Shown: piece after piece, positions 17,437 through 26,559 of the stretch
Numbering within the stretch: position 1 is the stretch's first letter
Layout: every line of letters starts with the position of its first letter
Assembly: GCA_041391765.1 (NCBI GenBank)
Contig: JAWKNJ010000029.1
Coordinates: 12,244-76,243, forward strand
Reading direction: 5' to 3'
DNA from: SHAN690 sp041391765
GTDB taxonomy: Bacteria > Bacteroidota > Bacteroidia > Flavobacteriales_G > Salibacteraceae
DNA length: 64,000 nucleotides
Translations under genes and position numbers: made by a program
The notes under the pieces: model-generated
What the model saw: only the letters and a program-made list of their open reading frames with translations
The model's database searches: none
What the model was told of the DNA's origin: nothing

Positions 17437-19629
17437 TTACTTTAATAATTCGATGCCCTCAGATGCTGAAATGATGCGGCCTTCGTATTCGGCAGCGGTC
17501 GACACACCTTCGAAGCCTTGCGAAGTTAACTTTTCTTTGAGGGCTTCTGCCTCTTCGTATGTGTTAAATTCTCCTGTGAAATAACGAATGGCTCCAGACT
17601 CGGATTCGCGCTGATCAATGCGACCTAAGCTCATCATCATATCCAAGACATTGGTAGGTATCTGACCAGTGAACTCTCCAATTTGAACCTTAAACTTGAC
17701 TTTACCATACTTGTCTGAAAGTTGCGCAGATGGAGCTGTGGCATCGCTTACCGGAGTAGCTCCAGCATCTGTCAATGCCAATCGCTGGCCGCTCTTAAAC
17801 GGAACCACAAATGCGCCATCGAAGCCTTTCTCAATCATATCGATCTTTCGAGCCGCAGCTTGCTCATAGCTAGTGAACGCCCCTGCGTAATAGCGTGTAA
17901 GACCATCTTTGGTGGTGATCACTATCAAGTCCTTTACATCATCGAATACATCAGTCTTAAGCTTATTGGCATACGAACCTATCTGGACACGATATACTGG
18001 CTTGTCTCCGAATTGCTCATCGGTGGCGTGACTCACGCTTCTTGAGTCAATTGGTCGGTTCAGTGTATATCCGCTCTCATCCAAAATCAACTTTTTTGGT
18101 GCTGGTAGAGCTTTATTCTTCGCAATCGCCTCGTCCACAGACAGTCCTATAGATTCGCGTGCTACGATATCCTGCTCGATTCCACTCACTCTGGACTTTT
18201 CTCCGGAAGCGCTATGTTCAGTCACATCTCCTGTTTTAACACCGCCCGTTTCAAGGTCTATTTTGCGCTGAACAGCTTCTTCCAGTGATCCAAATCCTGA
18301 CATCTCAACGACTGTTTTCCCATCAGAAGTTTCTCTTGTAGTCACCTCAGGAACACTCAAGATCACATCCGCCAGGCTATCGTTGATTGCCTCACCCTCT
18401 CCAATTTCAGCCAACTGAACACTGTATTGCTTTCTCTTTCGCGTTGTCTTTCGCTCCGAAGTTTCAATTGAATAGGAAGTGTTAGTATAGGTGGAATGAT
18501 TTCCGGCAGAATCAATGTATTCCAAGTAGAATTGCTCAAAATCAGCATCAGTAAATGCGACTCCATTTGAGTCTACAATAGAACCAGGTTCTGAATTGAT
18601 CTCCAAGTCAGCATAATCAGGCACACCATCTTTGTCAGAGTCTAAAGGGCAACCGAACTTGTCCACCTCAACAGCTAATGGCGTGTTCGGGCAGTTATCC
18701 AAAAAATCAACTACACTGTCCTGATCCGTATCACGCTTCATTTCATCATACACATCAGGTGCTTCTTCATGAGGAACGGGAGTTAAATCATAGGTAAATC
18801 GAACGAATGTGTGAAGAAAACGATCGGTCTGCTTGTTGCCTTGACGAACGCCACGGGAATCAATAGTTACTCCATCAATGTTATCGGTAAAAGTCCAGTG
18901 GTATTCCATTCCCACTTTCATACTCATCTTATTTCCCATGAGCAAATTAGCTCCTGCTCCAAATGGCACCGCAAAAGATCGTTCGGGATAATCGCCCAAA
19001 CCATCAGCATTCAATTCACGGATGTCTGTTTCATAAACATAATCCCGTGTCAGGATCACTGTATTTCCGGCCGCTTCGTCATCTTCGGCTGCGTTTCTGA
19101 TGGTACCGTCTGACCAATAGTTGTAAGTATTACCATAACGATCAACCAAGTCAGTCTTTGATTGAAACTCAAAGGCCTCAATTCCTAAAGAAACAAATGG
19201 CTCAATTTTGCGATCTTCTTTAAGCAGATGATCAAAGTTGTAAGAAACTGCAACCCCGCCTGAGGTTAGCCTGCTGCTAAAGTTGAGGTTTCTAACAAGA
19301 GTTCTTTCGTCAGCGCCTAAGCTTCCGAAAAGCATGTAAAAATTCAAATCCAAGTAATCATTAATGGCCTGTGCAGCGTTAACGTGAACCGCTCCCCTGT
19401 TTTGAAATGGGTTGAAATATCCCTTACTGGCAATGAGGTCACCTTGGTAGTTTAACATACCAACCCCAATGGACAATTTTGGACGGATTTGCCATTCTTT
19501 TTCAGGAACTGTATCTGTTTCCTCAACTAAGTCAGAGGAATCTTGACCATAAGCCACAGACGAGATGCCGCAAGCAAAAATTGCAACAGAGAGTAAAGAG
19601 TACAATCCAACGACCGATAGGGATCTCAT
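17437..19629 (-). CDS. Outer-membrane beta-barrel with TSP3 repeats and three SPOR-like repeats
   Basis: 730 residues. Signal peptide, then an eight-to-ten-strand barrel-like domain to about 290 (KLSIGVGMLNYQGDL at the front, FVRFTYDLTP at its end). About 300-340 holds calcium-binding thrombospondin type 3 repeats (DTDQDSVVDFLDNCP, DSDKDGVPDYADLE). In OmpA-family proteins an OmpA peptidoglycan-binding domain would follow; instead there are three SPOR-like repeats at about 400-463, 546-616 and 643-713 (YSVQLAEIG, YRVQIGSYA, FKVQIGEFT, each with a FxSYEEA-type second half). SPOR domains bind denuded glycan strands. The first repeat is the most divergent. I infer an outer-membrane-to-peptidoglycan link. 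Confidence 0.8.
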   Translation of the reverse strand: MRSLSVVGLYSLLSVAIFACGISSVAYGQDSSDLVEETDTVPEKEWQIRPKLSIGVGMLNYQGDLIASKGYFNPFQNRGAVHVNAAQAINDYLDLNFYMLFGSLGADERTLVRNLNFSSRLTSGGVAVSYNFDHLLKEDRKIEPFVSLGIEAFEFQSKTDLVDRYGNTYNYWSDGTIRNAAEDDEAAGNTVILTRDYVYETDIRELNADGLGDYPERSFAVPFGAGANLLMGNKMSMKVGMEYHWTFTDNIDGVTIDSRGVRQGNKQTDRFLHTFVRFTYDLTPVPHEEAPDVYDEMKRDTDQDSVVDFLDNCPNTPLAVEVDKFGCPLDSDKDGVPDYADLEINSEPGSIVDSNGVAFTDADFEQFYLEYIDSAGNHSTYTNTSYSIETSERKTTRKRKQYSVQLAEIGEGEAINDSLADVILSVPEVTTRETSDGKTVVEMSGFGSLEEAVQRKIDLETGGVKTGDVTEHSASGEKSRVSGIEQDIVARESIGLSVDEAIAKNKALPAPKKLILDESGYTLNRPIDSRSVSHATDEQFGDKPVYRVQIGSYANKLKTDVFDDVKDLIVITTKDGLTRYYAGAFTSYEQAAARKIDMIEKGFDGAFVVPFKSGQRLALTDAGATPVSDATAPSAQLSDKYGKVKFKVQIGEFTGQIPTNVLDMMMSLGRIDQRESESGAIRYFTGEFNTYEEAEALKEKLTSQGFEGVSTAAEYEGRIISASEGIELLK

Positions 19630-19702
19630 TGGTGCGTTTTGCGGTTAGGAATGGCTAAATTACGGAAACCCTTAACACGCTGGACATAGCGCAAGAATTT
19701 GG

Positions 19703-21133
19703 TTACTTATACCACTTCTGGTTGGTGATCATCAAAGCCTCTTGCACAGTGATGCGCTCGCCAGCGTTGTATGCCGTCACGAATGGACCAGGGAAGTTAT
19801 GACCGCCTTGATTGATGGTCTCTCGCTTGTCACGAGCGCCTTTGTACATATCGAAGCTTCCGGTAGTATATTTCACCCATCCTTCATGGTTTTCCATGCT
19901 CACCGTTTCATCAAACTTGAAGTGCTCCTTGATGTACTTCTCGCTTACGACTTTGTGACCTGCAACTACTTGAACCTTATAAGTGACTCCCGTCTCTGGG
20001 TTTGGTACATTAGCCTTTGATGCCATCAATGGCGGCTCCTCCTTCTTTGGCTTTGGAGTCGGCTTGACAGCAACTTCGGTTACAGGTTTCGGAGCCGGCT
20101 TCACGGGCTCTTCTACCTTAACTTCCTCTACTACTGCTACATCTTCAAGAGGTTCTTCAGGAACGGTAGATGTTCCGGTAGTTATCGTTTCTACAGGCTG
20201 ATTTGCCTTTGCTTCTGCAATTTTTCTTCTGATCTCATCTGCTGGAGAAAGTGGTTGTTGAGGTTGATCCGATGCTGGTTGTTGAGAGGATTCGTTGCTA
20301 GCCAAAGCAGAGGCGTCCACATCTCCGGCACCCATAATGGCCACTGTTCTTGTGTCATTGTTATCCAAGAATGAAAAGCTGCCTTCCATGCCATCCAGCG
20401 CAGTGCCTATTCCGGCTGCTCCGCTTACCTTGTACGAAACATTGACTTGTTCTCCAGCTGGAACAGACATCCAAACAAATTTCGCTCTGTCATCCACTTG
20501 ACTAAATACGGCCTTGTTGTTCTCCACAACCGTAGCCTCGGTTCCTTCAGGTAAAAACTCTTCGATTTTAGCGAACCCTTCAACACCTTTCTTGTTGATG
20601 CTCAATCGCACTTCGTAGTTACCATCACCTAAATCAACTACCTTTCGAGAGGCCTCAGCTTCTGCTCGAACTGAAGCAACAGCTCCTTCTCCCTCTTGTG
20701 GCGAAACTGCGCTGATAGGTATTGCGGGTAAATCATACTTCTTTCGCTCGTTTTCTTCAATGTATGAGAATGTTCCTTCCAACATTCCTTGAGCAGGAGC
20801 ATCGGAGCCAGCGGTAAGTGAATAGCTCACTTTTACAACATCCGCCTCAGGAATTGCCATCCAGATGAATTTGATTTTACCATCGGCAAATGTGAACGAA
20901 GCATCAGAAGTCTCTATTGGCTGAGCCATGTAGCCCTCAGGGATACTCAATTGAAATTTTGCGAATCCAAATACCGCTCCTTTCTCAATACTAACCTCGA
21001 TAACGTAGGATGAATCTTTTACAAATTGGCCACCATCAGGTAGCTTGGTGTCAATCTTAATATCAGCAGGCAGAAGCGCACTGATCACGATAAATGAAAT
21101 AAGATTGAATAGTACGAGTAGTGGCTTTAGCAT
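19703..21133 (-). CDS. Exported protein with two related beta-sandwich domains and a C-terminal SPOR-like domain
   Basis: 476 residues. After a signal-like N-terminus (VLFNLISFIVISALL) there are two copies of one domain at about 25-140 and 150-260; each has KFxWMxxP followed by VSYxxxxG and then GTFSY/GSFSF. A Pro/Glu/Val/Lys-rich linker (about 265-380) leads to a SPOR-like domain (383-470; YKVQVVAGHKVV, YTTGSFDMYKGA). I do not recognise the duplicated domain. It lies 73 bases upstream of the barrel-SPOR gene on the same strand; shared SPOR-like modules suggest that both act at the cell wall. Candidate promoter at 21164-21171. Confidence 0.75.
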   Translation of the reverse strand: MLKPLLVLFNLISFIVISALLPADIKIDTKLPDGGQFVKDSSYVIEVSIEKGAVFGFAKFQLSIPEGYMAQPIETSDASFTFADGKIKFIWMAIPEADVVKVSYSLTAGSDAPAQGMLEGTFSYIEENERKKYDLPAIPISAVSPQEGEGAVASVRAEAEASRKVVDLGDGNYEVRLSINKKGVEGFAKIEEFLPEGTEATVVENNKAVFSQVDDRAKFVWMSVPAGEQVNVSYKVSGAAGIGTALDGMEGSFSFLDNNDTRTVAIMGAGDVDASALASNESSQQPASDQPQQPLSPADEIRRKIAEAKANQPVETITTGTSTVPEEPLEDVAVVEEVKVEEPVKPAPKPVTEVAVKPTPKPKKEEPPLMASKANVPNPETGVTYKVQVVAGHKVVSEKYIKEHFKFDETVSMENHEGWVKYTTGSFDMYKGARDKRETINQGGHNFPGPFVTAYNAGERITVQEALMITNQKWYK

Positions 21134-21136
21134 CGA

Positions 21137-21160
21137 TCCAAGGGGTTAAAATTCCTTGGA
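21137..21160. repeat. Perfect inverted repeat in the leader of the SPOR-like gene
   Basis: TCCAAGG (21137-21143) and CCTTGGA (21154-21160), 7-bp arms with a ten-base A/T-rich spacer. It lies between the -7 element and the start codon, where a repressor or leader hairpin could act. No T-run, so not a terminator. Confidence 0.45.
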
Positions 21161-21163
21161 ACA

Positions 21164-21171
21164 CAAAACTA
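21164..21171 (-). promoter_or_regulatory. -7 promoter element TAGTTTTG
   Basis: Exact TAnnTTTG match 30 bases before the start of the two-domain SPOR-like gene. No clear -33 TTG at normal spacing. Confidence 0.55.
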
Positions 21172-21234
21172 CCGTAGCATGCAAGGGGCTTGACCCTCGC
21201 TTTTCGCAATTACAAACAGAAATCTGTTAATTGA

Positions 21235-21936
21235 CTAGAAATTAGGCTTCAAATGATACTTGCCATAGAAGTCACGGATGATCTTAATCACATCATCCAC
21301 CGAATCACATATCTGAAACAGCGATAAATCCTCGGGACTGATGTTCCCATGCGTGAGCATCGTTTTCTCCAACCACTCAACCAATCCTTGCCAATATTCG
21401 CGACCAACAAGAATTATTGGAAACTTGCCAATCTTCTTGGTTTGAATAAGAGTCAGGGCCTCGAAGAGTTCATCCAACGTGCCAAAGCCACCAGGAAGTA
21501 CAACGAACCCTTGGGCGTATTTCATAAACATGACCTTGCGAACGAAGAAATAGTCGAAGTTGAGCAGCTTGTCCTTGTCGATATATGGATTTGCTTCCTG
21601 CTCAAATGGAAGGTCAATGTTCAACCCAACAGACTTCCCACCTCCTCGACTCGCACCTCTATTGGCCGCCTCCATGACACCCGGTCCGCCACCACTAATA
21701 ACACCATAGCCTTCCTTGGTTACCCCAAAAGCAATCTCTTCAGCTAGTTTATAATATTCATTTGACTCAGCTGTGCGTGCTGATCCGAATATGGTTACAC
21801 ACGGACCAATCTTGGCCAACTTATCAAATGCCTCAACAAACTCAGCCATGATTTTAAAAATGGCCCAAGAGTCATTTGACTTTATTTCATGCCAATCTTT
21901 CTCCTTGAATTTCTGACTTGTCTTATCGTAATCCAT
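21235..21936 (-). CDS. LOG-family (TIGR00730) nucleotide phosphoribohydrolase
   Basis: 233 residues. The Rossmann-fold core shows TIFGSAR at the start, SGGGPGVMEAANRGA and the active-site PGGFGTLDE. LOG enzymes remove ribose phosphate from nucleoside monophosphates; in plants this frees cytokinins, and in bacteria the physiological substrates are often AMP or other nucleotides. It is cytoplasmic. An N-terminal extension of about 40 residues is common in the longer bacterial subgroup. The start lies seven bases after the membrane-protein gene, so the pair is probably one transcript. Confidence 0.9.
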   Translation of the reverse strand: MDYDKTSQKFKEKDWHEIKSNDSWAIFKIMAEFVEAFDKLAKIGPCVTIFGSARTAESNEYYKLAEEIAFGVTKEGYGVISGGGPGVMEAANRGASRGGGKSVGLNIDLPFEQEANPYIDKDKLLNFDYFFVRKVMFMKYAQGFVVLPGGFGTLDELFEALTLIQTKKIGKFPIILVGREYWQGLVEWLEKTMLTHGNISPEDLSLFQICDSVDDVIKIIRDFYGKYHLKPNF

Positions 21937-21943
21937 GTTAAAT

Positions 21944-22378
21944 CTATTCCTTATTTCTGAGCAACACAGAAAGCATTGTCAATGTTATTAAACCAATTGT
22001 CATTACTCCATAAAACTCCTGAAACGCAATGTAAGCAAGCTCCTTTCCACCAAAGGCAGCCATGGAAGGAATGATCAATCTGGAAAGCAAAAAATGTACG
22101 CCCAAAAACCCCAGTGTTGATGCGACTAACACATTAAACCCAGTAAACCAAGCGATCCTAAATGAAAATCCCGAATTGGATCTGAAACGATATATTAATA
22201 CAGTGGCCAACATGATAATTCCGGTTCCGGATGCCCACCTGAGTAAAGTCCAATGATCTAAGCCGCAGATTGACTGGGTAACCATTAAAGCATACTGCAA
22301 CACGGCAAATGGCAATCCATACTTTAACGGCTCGAACATGACGCAAATGAATAGAAACAATCGCTGCATAAGCAACAT
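21944..22378 (-). CDS. Small integral membrane protein, unknown
   Basis: 144 residues from ATG 22378 (an upstream in-frame ATG at 22483 would add a basic extension, but would run into the promoter area and start of the divergent lipoprotein gene; ATG 22369 is also possible). Four hydrophobic segments are visible (LFLFICVMF, ATVLIYRF region, AWFTGFNVLVASTLGFLGVH, MTIGLITLTMLSVLL). The layout resembles the DUF4149/DUF420-like small membrane proteins, but I cannot assign a family. It lies directly upstream of the LOG gene. Confidence 0.65.
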   Translation of the reverse strand: MLLMQRLFLFICVMFEPLKYGLPFAVLQYALMVTQSICGLDHWTLLRWASGTGIIMLATVLIYRFRSNSGFSFRIAWFTGFNVLVASTLGFLGVHFLLSRLIIPSMAAFGGKELAYIAFQEFYGVMTIGLITLTMLSVLLRNKE

Positions 22379-22462
22379 GATTATGAAAGTCAATCGATTA
22401 TTTAACGTAAACCTATCACCACTTCGTCTCACCTTTGTAATGAGTTGTCGTCTAGCCTTCAT

Positions 22463-23431
22463 ATGAACAGATTTTCGTTTCATACTATGATGTTCTTGCT
22501 TGTTTTTTCATCCTGCAGAAAAGATGCACCTGAATCTGAATTGATGGATCCAGATAAAAATCAGATTTCGGATTTTTACTTTGCCTCGAATCTGGGTGGT
22601 CAATTTGAGCTTTGGAAAGCAGCCAAAGAAGGTGACGAAAAGATTACATCTGGAGAAAATGAAAAATGGTGGCCTCGGGTTTCACCCAACGGCAGGTTGA
22701 TGCTGTTTTATAAATCAACCTTGTCGGACGATTTCTTCGATTTTTCTTCGAGTTCACTTTGGGTAATGAATCTGGAATCACGTGAAGAAAAGGAAGTGTT
22801 TGCTACAAAAGCTCACAATTGGCTTAATCATGGTATGGCGAACTGGTCTCCGAATGGCGAGTCCATAGTGTTCTGCGCCCAAATTGACAGCACGAATCGC
22901 TGGCAGCTTTTCACCTCTGATTCTGACGGGAGCAACCTTGCTCAGTTATCGACTCGCACAGGATATGATTACTTAGACCCAGTGTTTGCAATTGATGGCA
23001 AAAGCGTTTTTTGCAGTATCGTCCCAAATGATGAATTTGCAAATAGCGTAAATTATGAACTCTTCGAAATTGACCTGGAAAGCTCAACAGAAACGAGGCT
23101 AACGTATAATGACAAAAGTGACCACCATGCCCACCCTAGCCCTGATGGCAAGAAGTTAATGTATGAAACTTTGGTTGATCCTGATTATCTGACCATAGGA
23201 AAGTGGGAAATCAATGAGTTAGATTTAGTTTCTGGCAGGTCGTCTTCTCGTGTGCAAAATGACAATTTGAATCTCTATCCTCGATACTCATCTGACGGTG
23301 AGCATGCCTACTTCATTAGTGTTGATGTCTTTAACCTAAGGGCGAGCATAGAGCGTATAAACCTTCAAAGTGGATTGATAGAATCTGTAAGAAGCGATTC
23401 GAATGACTACATAAGCATTGATCCGTTTTGA
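22463..23431 (+). CDS. Lipoprotein with TolB-like WD40 beta-propeller repeats
   Basis: 322 residues from ATG 22463; this start gives a lipoprotein signal with lipobox VFSSC at about 15-19 (a TTG at 22445 is less likely). Repeats of the TolB/PD40 type follow: PRVSPNGRLMLFYKS, NWSPNGESIVFCAQ, DPVFAIDGKSVFCS, HPSPDGKKLMYETL and PRYSSDGEHAYFIS, each preceded by a Ser/Asp-rich strand. About six blades would form a propeller that usually binds other proteins or glycans in the periplasm. No enzyme motif. It is divergent from the membrane-protein gene. Confidence 0.85.
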   Translation: MNRFSFHTMMFLLVFSSCRKDAPESELMDPDKNQISDFYFASNLGGQFELWKAAKEGDEKITSGENEKWWPRVSPNGRLMLFYKSTLSDDFFDFSSSSLWVMNLESREEKEVFATKAHNWLNHGMANWSPNGESIVFCAQIDSTNRWQLFTSDSDGSNLAQLSTRTGYDYLDPVFAIDGKSVFCSIVPNDEFANSVNYELFEIDLESSTETRLTYNDKSDHHAHPSPDGKKLMYETLVDPDYLTIGKWEINELDLVSGRSSSRVQNDNLNLYPRYSSDGEHAYFISVDVFNLRASIERINLQSGLIESVRSDSNDYISIDPF

Positions 23432-23472
23432 TATCCACTCCCTTTTTACAATCAAATAATTGAAATTTCATG

Positions 23473-23480
23473 TAGGTTTG
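23473..23480 (+). promoter_or_regulatory. -7 promoter element TAGGTTTG
   Basis: Exact TAnnTTTG match 17 bases before the clpP ATG. The -33 region is A/T-rich without a clear TTG at 17-23 bases. Confidence 0.5.
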
Positions 23481-23497
23481 AGCCGAAGCATAAATGC

Positions 23498-24100
23498 ATG
23501 AAAAACGTGAGAATTTTGAATGAAAAAGAAGCAGAAGTGGCTGCCGAAAAAATAGGCGACAGCAAACTGATTAGCAAAAAACAGCTTGACAGTAGAACAG
23601 TTTTCTTGTGGGGGGGGGTTGATGATGATACAGCGAAGCATGTCATTGATCGCCTTTTGTATTTTGAAGCCGAGAAGCCCGGTGCCGACATTTTCTTCTA
23701 CATCAACTCTCCTGGCGGATATGTAACTTCAGGAATGGCTATTTATGACACCATGAAAATGATTTCATCTCCCATTCACACGATATGTATGGGGTTAGCC
23801 GCATCGATGGGTTCCATTCTGCTTTCTGGAGGAACTAAAGGAAAGCGAAAAATCTTCAAGCACGGTCGAGTGATGATTCATCAGCCAAGCTTAGGTGGGT
23901 TTCAGGGAACGGCTAGCGACATTGAAATTCAGACGAACGAAATCATAAAAACCAAGGAGCTAAGTGCCCATATTCTAGCTGACAATTGTGGACAGACGTT
24001 TGAAAAGGTGATGAAAGACTTCAACCGCGATTATTGGATGAACTCTGAGGAGTCCGTTGGCTACGGAATCGTTGACGAGGTCGTATCTAAAATGCCTTAA
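23498..24100 (+). CDS. clpP: ATP-dependent Clp protease proteolytic subunit
   Basis: 200 residues, the usual ClpP length. Catalytic triad visible: Ser103 in GLAASMGS, His128 in VMIHQPS and the Asp of the NRDYW motif near 176. NSPGGYVTSGMAIYDTM is the family oxyanion region. ClpP forms a double-ring barrel with ClpX or ClpA. No clpX or tig neighbours are present, so this may be the second, stand-alone paralog common in Bacteroidota. Codons 38-40 lie in an uninterrupted run of nine G (23610-23618), unusual for this genome. The 3' end overlaps the convergent DUF4835 gene by four bases. Confidence 0.92.
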   Translation: MKNVRILNEKEAEVAAEKIGDSKLISKKQLDSRTVFLWGGVDDDTAKHVIDRLLYFEAEKPGADIFFYINSPGGYVTSGMAIYDTMKMISSPIHTICMGLAASMGSILLSGGTKGKRKIFKHGRVMIHQPSLGGFQGTASDIEIQTNEIIKTKELSAHILADNCGQTFEKVMKDFNRDYWMNSEESVGYGIVDEVVSKMP

Positions 24101-25011
24101 CGGCTAGCTTCCTTTATAGCTAAGTACTTTGTAGAATTTGCTGGATCCACTGTATCCAGCAAGGAAATGACCTCATTCTTTTCGTTGGGTTCTGCTTTAG
24201 AAAACAACTTGATAATTTCGTCATTCTTTGCCGTGAAGAACAATCGCACATTATATGAATTGGGTTCGTTTTTATGTACGCTTGAGATCAATTTTAGTGC
24301 TTTCAAAACCTCAGCTCGTCCTGCTTGAACGTTCTCAGCCATCTGATCAAATCCTTTGCGGTGGTAAAAATAGTTACACTCTCGTAACCCCTTAAATCGT
24401 GGATTCAATGCATTCTGTACGTACCAATAACGGTTATTCCTGTTCTTATAGGATTGCCAACCTGCACCGCCACTGGTTTGGGCATTGCTCACAACTCGCT
24501 GCGCCATTTGCCAATAATCCTGCCCTCCCAAGAGAGAATAAGTATCATAATCTTGAGCAATGATAATATACGCATAGTAACCCAAAAGTGAAGTCAATTC
24601 AGACAAGTAAGCGTTCTCAGAAAAGTCTAAAACATCAAATTGCAAATACTTAAACTGAACCTCCTCTTCCTGAAACTTTATTAGTGTGCTTGTATAGGAC
24701 GATCCATATATAGGACGAAGTGATGAGACCTGAAACGAAGCCTTAAACTGGCCGGCTGACAATTGCTCATCAATCGTGATCAGAATACTGCACTCGATCC
24801 GCTCAGACGGCTCGAATTTATCATTCGTCCAACGCCTATTATTCATGAACTCGTATACAGATCGCTCAAGTGCATCGAACATGGCCTTATCTCCTTGAGC
24901 CGCCTTGGCGCTGTTGATCTGTACCGAGCAATTCAATTCCTGCGCAGAATATGACTGCGCAAGCAACATCCCAACAAACAACACAACGTATTCAAAGATT
25001 CTCAATTGCAT
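24097..25011 (-). CDS. DUF4835 family exported protein
   Basis: 304 residues. Signal peptide (VVLFVGMLLAQSYSA) and then QELNCSVQINSAK, the conserved start of DUF4835. Other family features are NNRRWTNDKFEPSERI, LLGYYAYIIIAQDYDTYSLLGG and a final LDTVDPANSTKY. It is predicted periplasmic and of unknown function. In flavobacteria it regularly follows coaBC, as here; the first 20 bases overlap the end of coaBC, indicating one operon with bamD, rpoZ and coaBC. Confidence 0.9.
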   Translation of the reverse strand: MQLRIFEYVVLFVGMLLAQSYSAQELNCSVQINSAKAAQGDKAMFDALERSVYEFMNNRRWTNDKFEPSERIECSILITIDEQLSAGQFKASFQVSSLRPIYGSSYTSTLIKFQEEEVQFKYLQFDVLDFSENAYLSELTSLLGYYAYIIIAQDYDTYSLLGGQDYWQMAQRVVSNAQTSGGAGWQSYKNRNNRYWYVQNALNPRFKGLRECNYFYHRKGFDQMAENVQAGRAEVLKALKLISSVHKNEPNSYNVRLFFTAKNDEIIKLFSKAEPNEKNEVISLLDTVDPANSTKYLAIKEASR

Positions 25012-26185
25012 TCAGGATATCTTTTGCTACTTCTGCTTTTGATTTTAGACTATGTACCACTTCCATATCATCAAACACGAACGTAACCTTGTTAGTCTCC
25101 GTGCCAAATCCAGCACCCAGATCATTCAGGGAATTCAAAACGATCATGTCTGCATTTTTATTTCGAAGCTTCCTTCTCGCGTTCTCAATTTCATTCTCTG
25201 TTTCTAGCGCAAAGCCGATCACCTTGGCTCCATTCTTTTGAGTTCCAATGGTCTTCAAAATATCTTTAGTCTCTTCCAGTTCAATCTTTGAAATGCCGAT
25301 TCCTTCTTTCTTTTGCTTTTGATCAAACTGAATTTTTGGACGATAATCAGCTACCGCTGCGGCCATGATAAAAATATCGATTTGTCCAGCAAATTTTAAT
25401 ACCGCATTGAGCATGTCTTCTGCGGAAGTAACATCAACAAGATCAACTCCATCGCTAGCCAAAACTCCATGTACAGGACCAGAAATCAAGACTACTCTTG
25501 CACCTCGCGATGCTGCCTCATTGGCAATCGCGTAGCCCATCTTTCCGCTACTAAAGTTGCCGATGAAGCGGACGGGATCGATCATTTCATAAGTTGGACC
25601 TGCGGTAACCAGAATCCTTTTGCCAGCAAGGGACCCGTTCCCCTGAAAATATTGCTCAACAAATTTAATGATGTGCTCAGGCTCAGCCATTCGTCCCTGA
25701 CCAACCAGCCCGCTCGCCAATTCCCCTTCCTCAGCCTCAATAACTTGGACACCCTTGCTTTTGAGCTTGTTCAGGTTTTCTTGTGTAGTCCAATGTGCAT
25801 ACATGTCCAAATCCATAGCGGGTGCGACCATAACAGGGCACGTTGCACTCAAGTAAGTCACGAGTAAAAGGTTGTCACATTGACCGGAAACCAATTTTGA
25901 TAAACTAGAAGCTGAGAGCGGAGCGATGATCATCAGATCAGCCCACTTGCCTAAAGCCACATGATTCACCCATTCACCTGTTTGAGGATTAGATACAAAG
26001 GATGAATGAACCGGGTTTTTAGAAACTGTACTTAATGTGAGGGGAGTAACGAAATCAAGTGCCGAAGTTGTGCACACAACTTTTACCTGTGCACCAAGCT
26101 TAACCAACTCGCGAACGAGTAAAATAGACTTGTATGCTGCGATACTACCTGTAATACCAAGCAGTATCTTTTTTCCTTTTAACAT
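24992..26185 (-). CDS. coaBC: Bifunctional phosphopantothenoylcysteine decarboxylase / phosphopantothenate-cysteine ligase
   Basis: 397 residues from ATG 26185, where MLKGKKILLGITGSIAAYK begins the flavoprotein decarboxylase; the open frame continues upstream into rpoZ but only this start fits the family. The CoaC half shows NHVALGKWADLM (catalytic His) and PAMDLDMYAHW; the CoaB half shows AGPTYEMIDPVRFIGN and AAVADYRP. Together they convert phosphopantothenate and cysteine (with CTP) to phosphopantetheine on the way to coenzyme A. It is third in the bamD-rpoZ-coaBC-DUF4835 operon, ten bases after rpoZ. Confidence 0.95.
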   Translation of the reverse strand: MLKGKKILLGITGSIAAYKSILLVRELVKLGAQVKVVCTTSALDFVTPLTLSTVSKNPVHSSFVSNPQTGEWVNHVALGKWADLMIIAPLSASSLSKLVSGQCDNLLLVTYLSATCPVMVAPAMDLDMYAHWTTQENLNKLKSKGVQVIEAEEGELASGLVGQGRMAEPEHIIKFVEQYFQGNGSLAGKRILVTAGPTYEMIDPVRFIGNFSSGKMGYAIANEAASRGARVVLISGPVHGVLASDGVDLVDVTSAEDMLNAVLKFAGQIDIFIMAAAVADYRPKIQFDQKQKKEGIGISKIELEETKDILKTIGTQKNGAKVIGFALETENEIENARRKLRNKNADMIVLNSLNDLGAGFGTETNKVTFVFDDMEVVHSLKSKAEVAKDILNAIENL

Positions 26186-26195
26186 GGGAGAGGAA

Positions 26196-26555
26196 TTATT
26201 CCTCCGAGTCCGCTGCTGGCTTTGTCTCTTCTTCCGGAGCTCGGAAATAAACTTTTCCACCTAGCATTTCTTCCATAGCTAACGCAGTTGGCTTAGGAAG
26301 GCGCTCATACATTTTGGAAATTTCGATTTGTTCACGGTTTTCGAATATCTCCTCAAGGCTATCCGTAACTGATGCAAATTCCTGAAGTTTCTGATCAAGC
26401 TCTTGCTTCAAAGCGGTACCGATTTGATTTGAACGCTTAGCCATGATTGCAATAGCTTCGTAAATGTTTCCGCAACCCACTTCAAACTTTTCCACGTCAC
26501 GAGTGACGATTGTGTTTGGAGCTTCCATCTTTTGATAATCCTTCAGAGTATCCAT
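26196..26555 (-). CDS. rpoZ: RNA polymerase omega subunit, Bacteroidota type
   Basis: 119 residues. TIVTRDVEKFEVGCGNIYEAI and IMAKRSNQIG are characteristic of the omega-like subunit of Bacteroidota, which is longer than the 91-residue E. coli protein and carries a Glu-rich C-terminus. It helps assemble RNA polymerase. It sits four bases after bamD and ten before coaBC, the conserved order in flavobacteria, which supports the call. Confidence 0.9.
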   Translation of the reverse strand: MDTLKDYQKMEAPNTIVTRDVEKFEVGCGNIYEAIAIMAKRSNQIGTALKQELDQKLQEFASVTDSLEEIFENREQIEISKMYERLPKPTALAMEEMLGGKVYFRAPEEETKPAADSEE

Positions 26556-26559
26556 TTTC

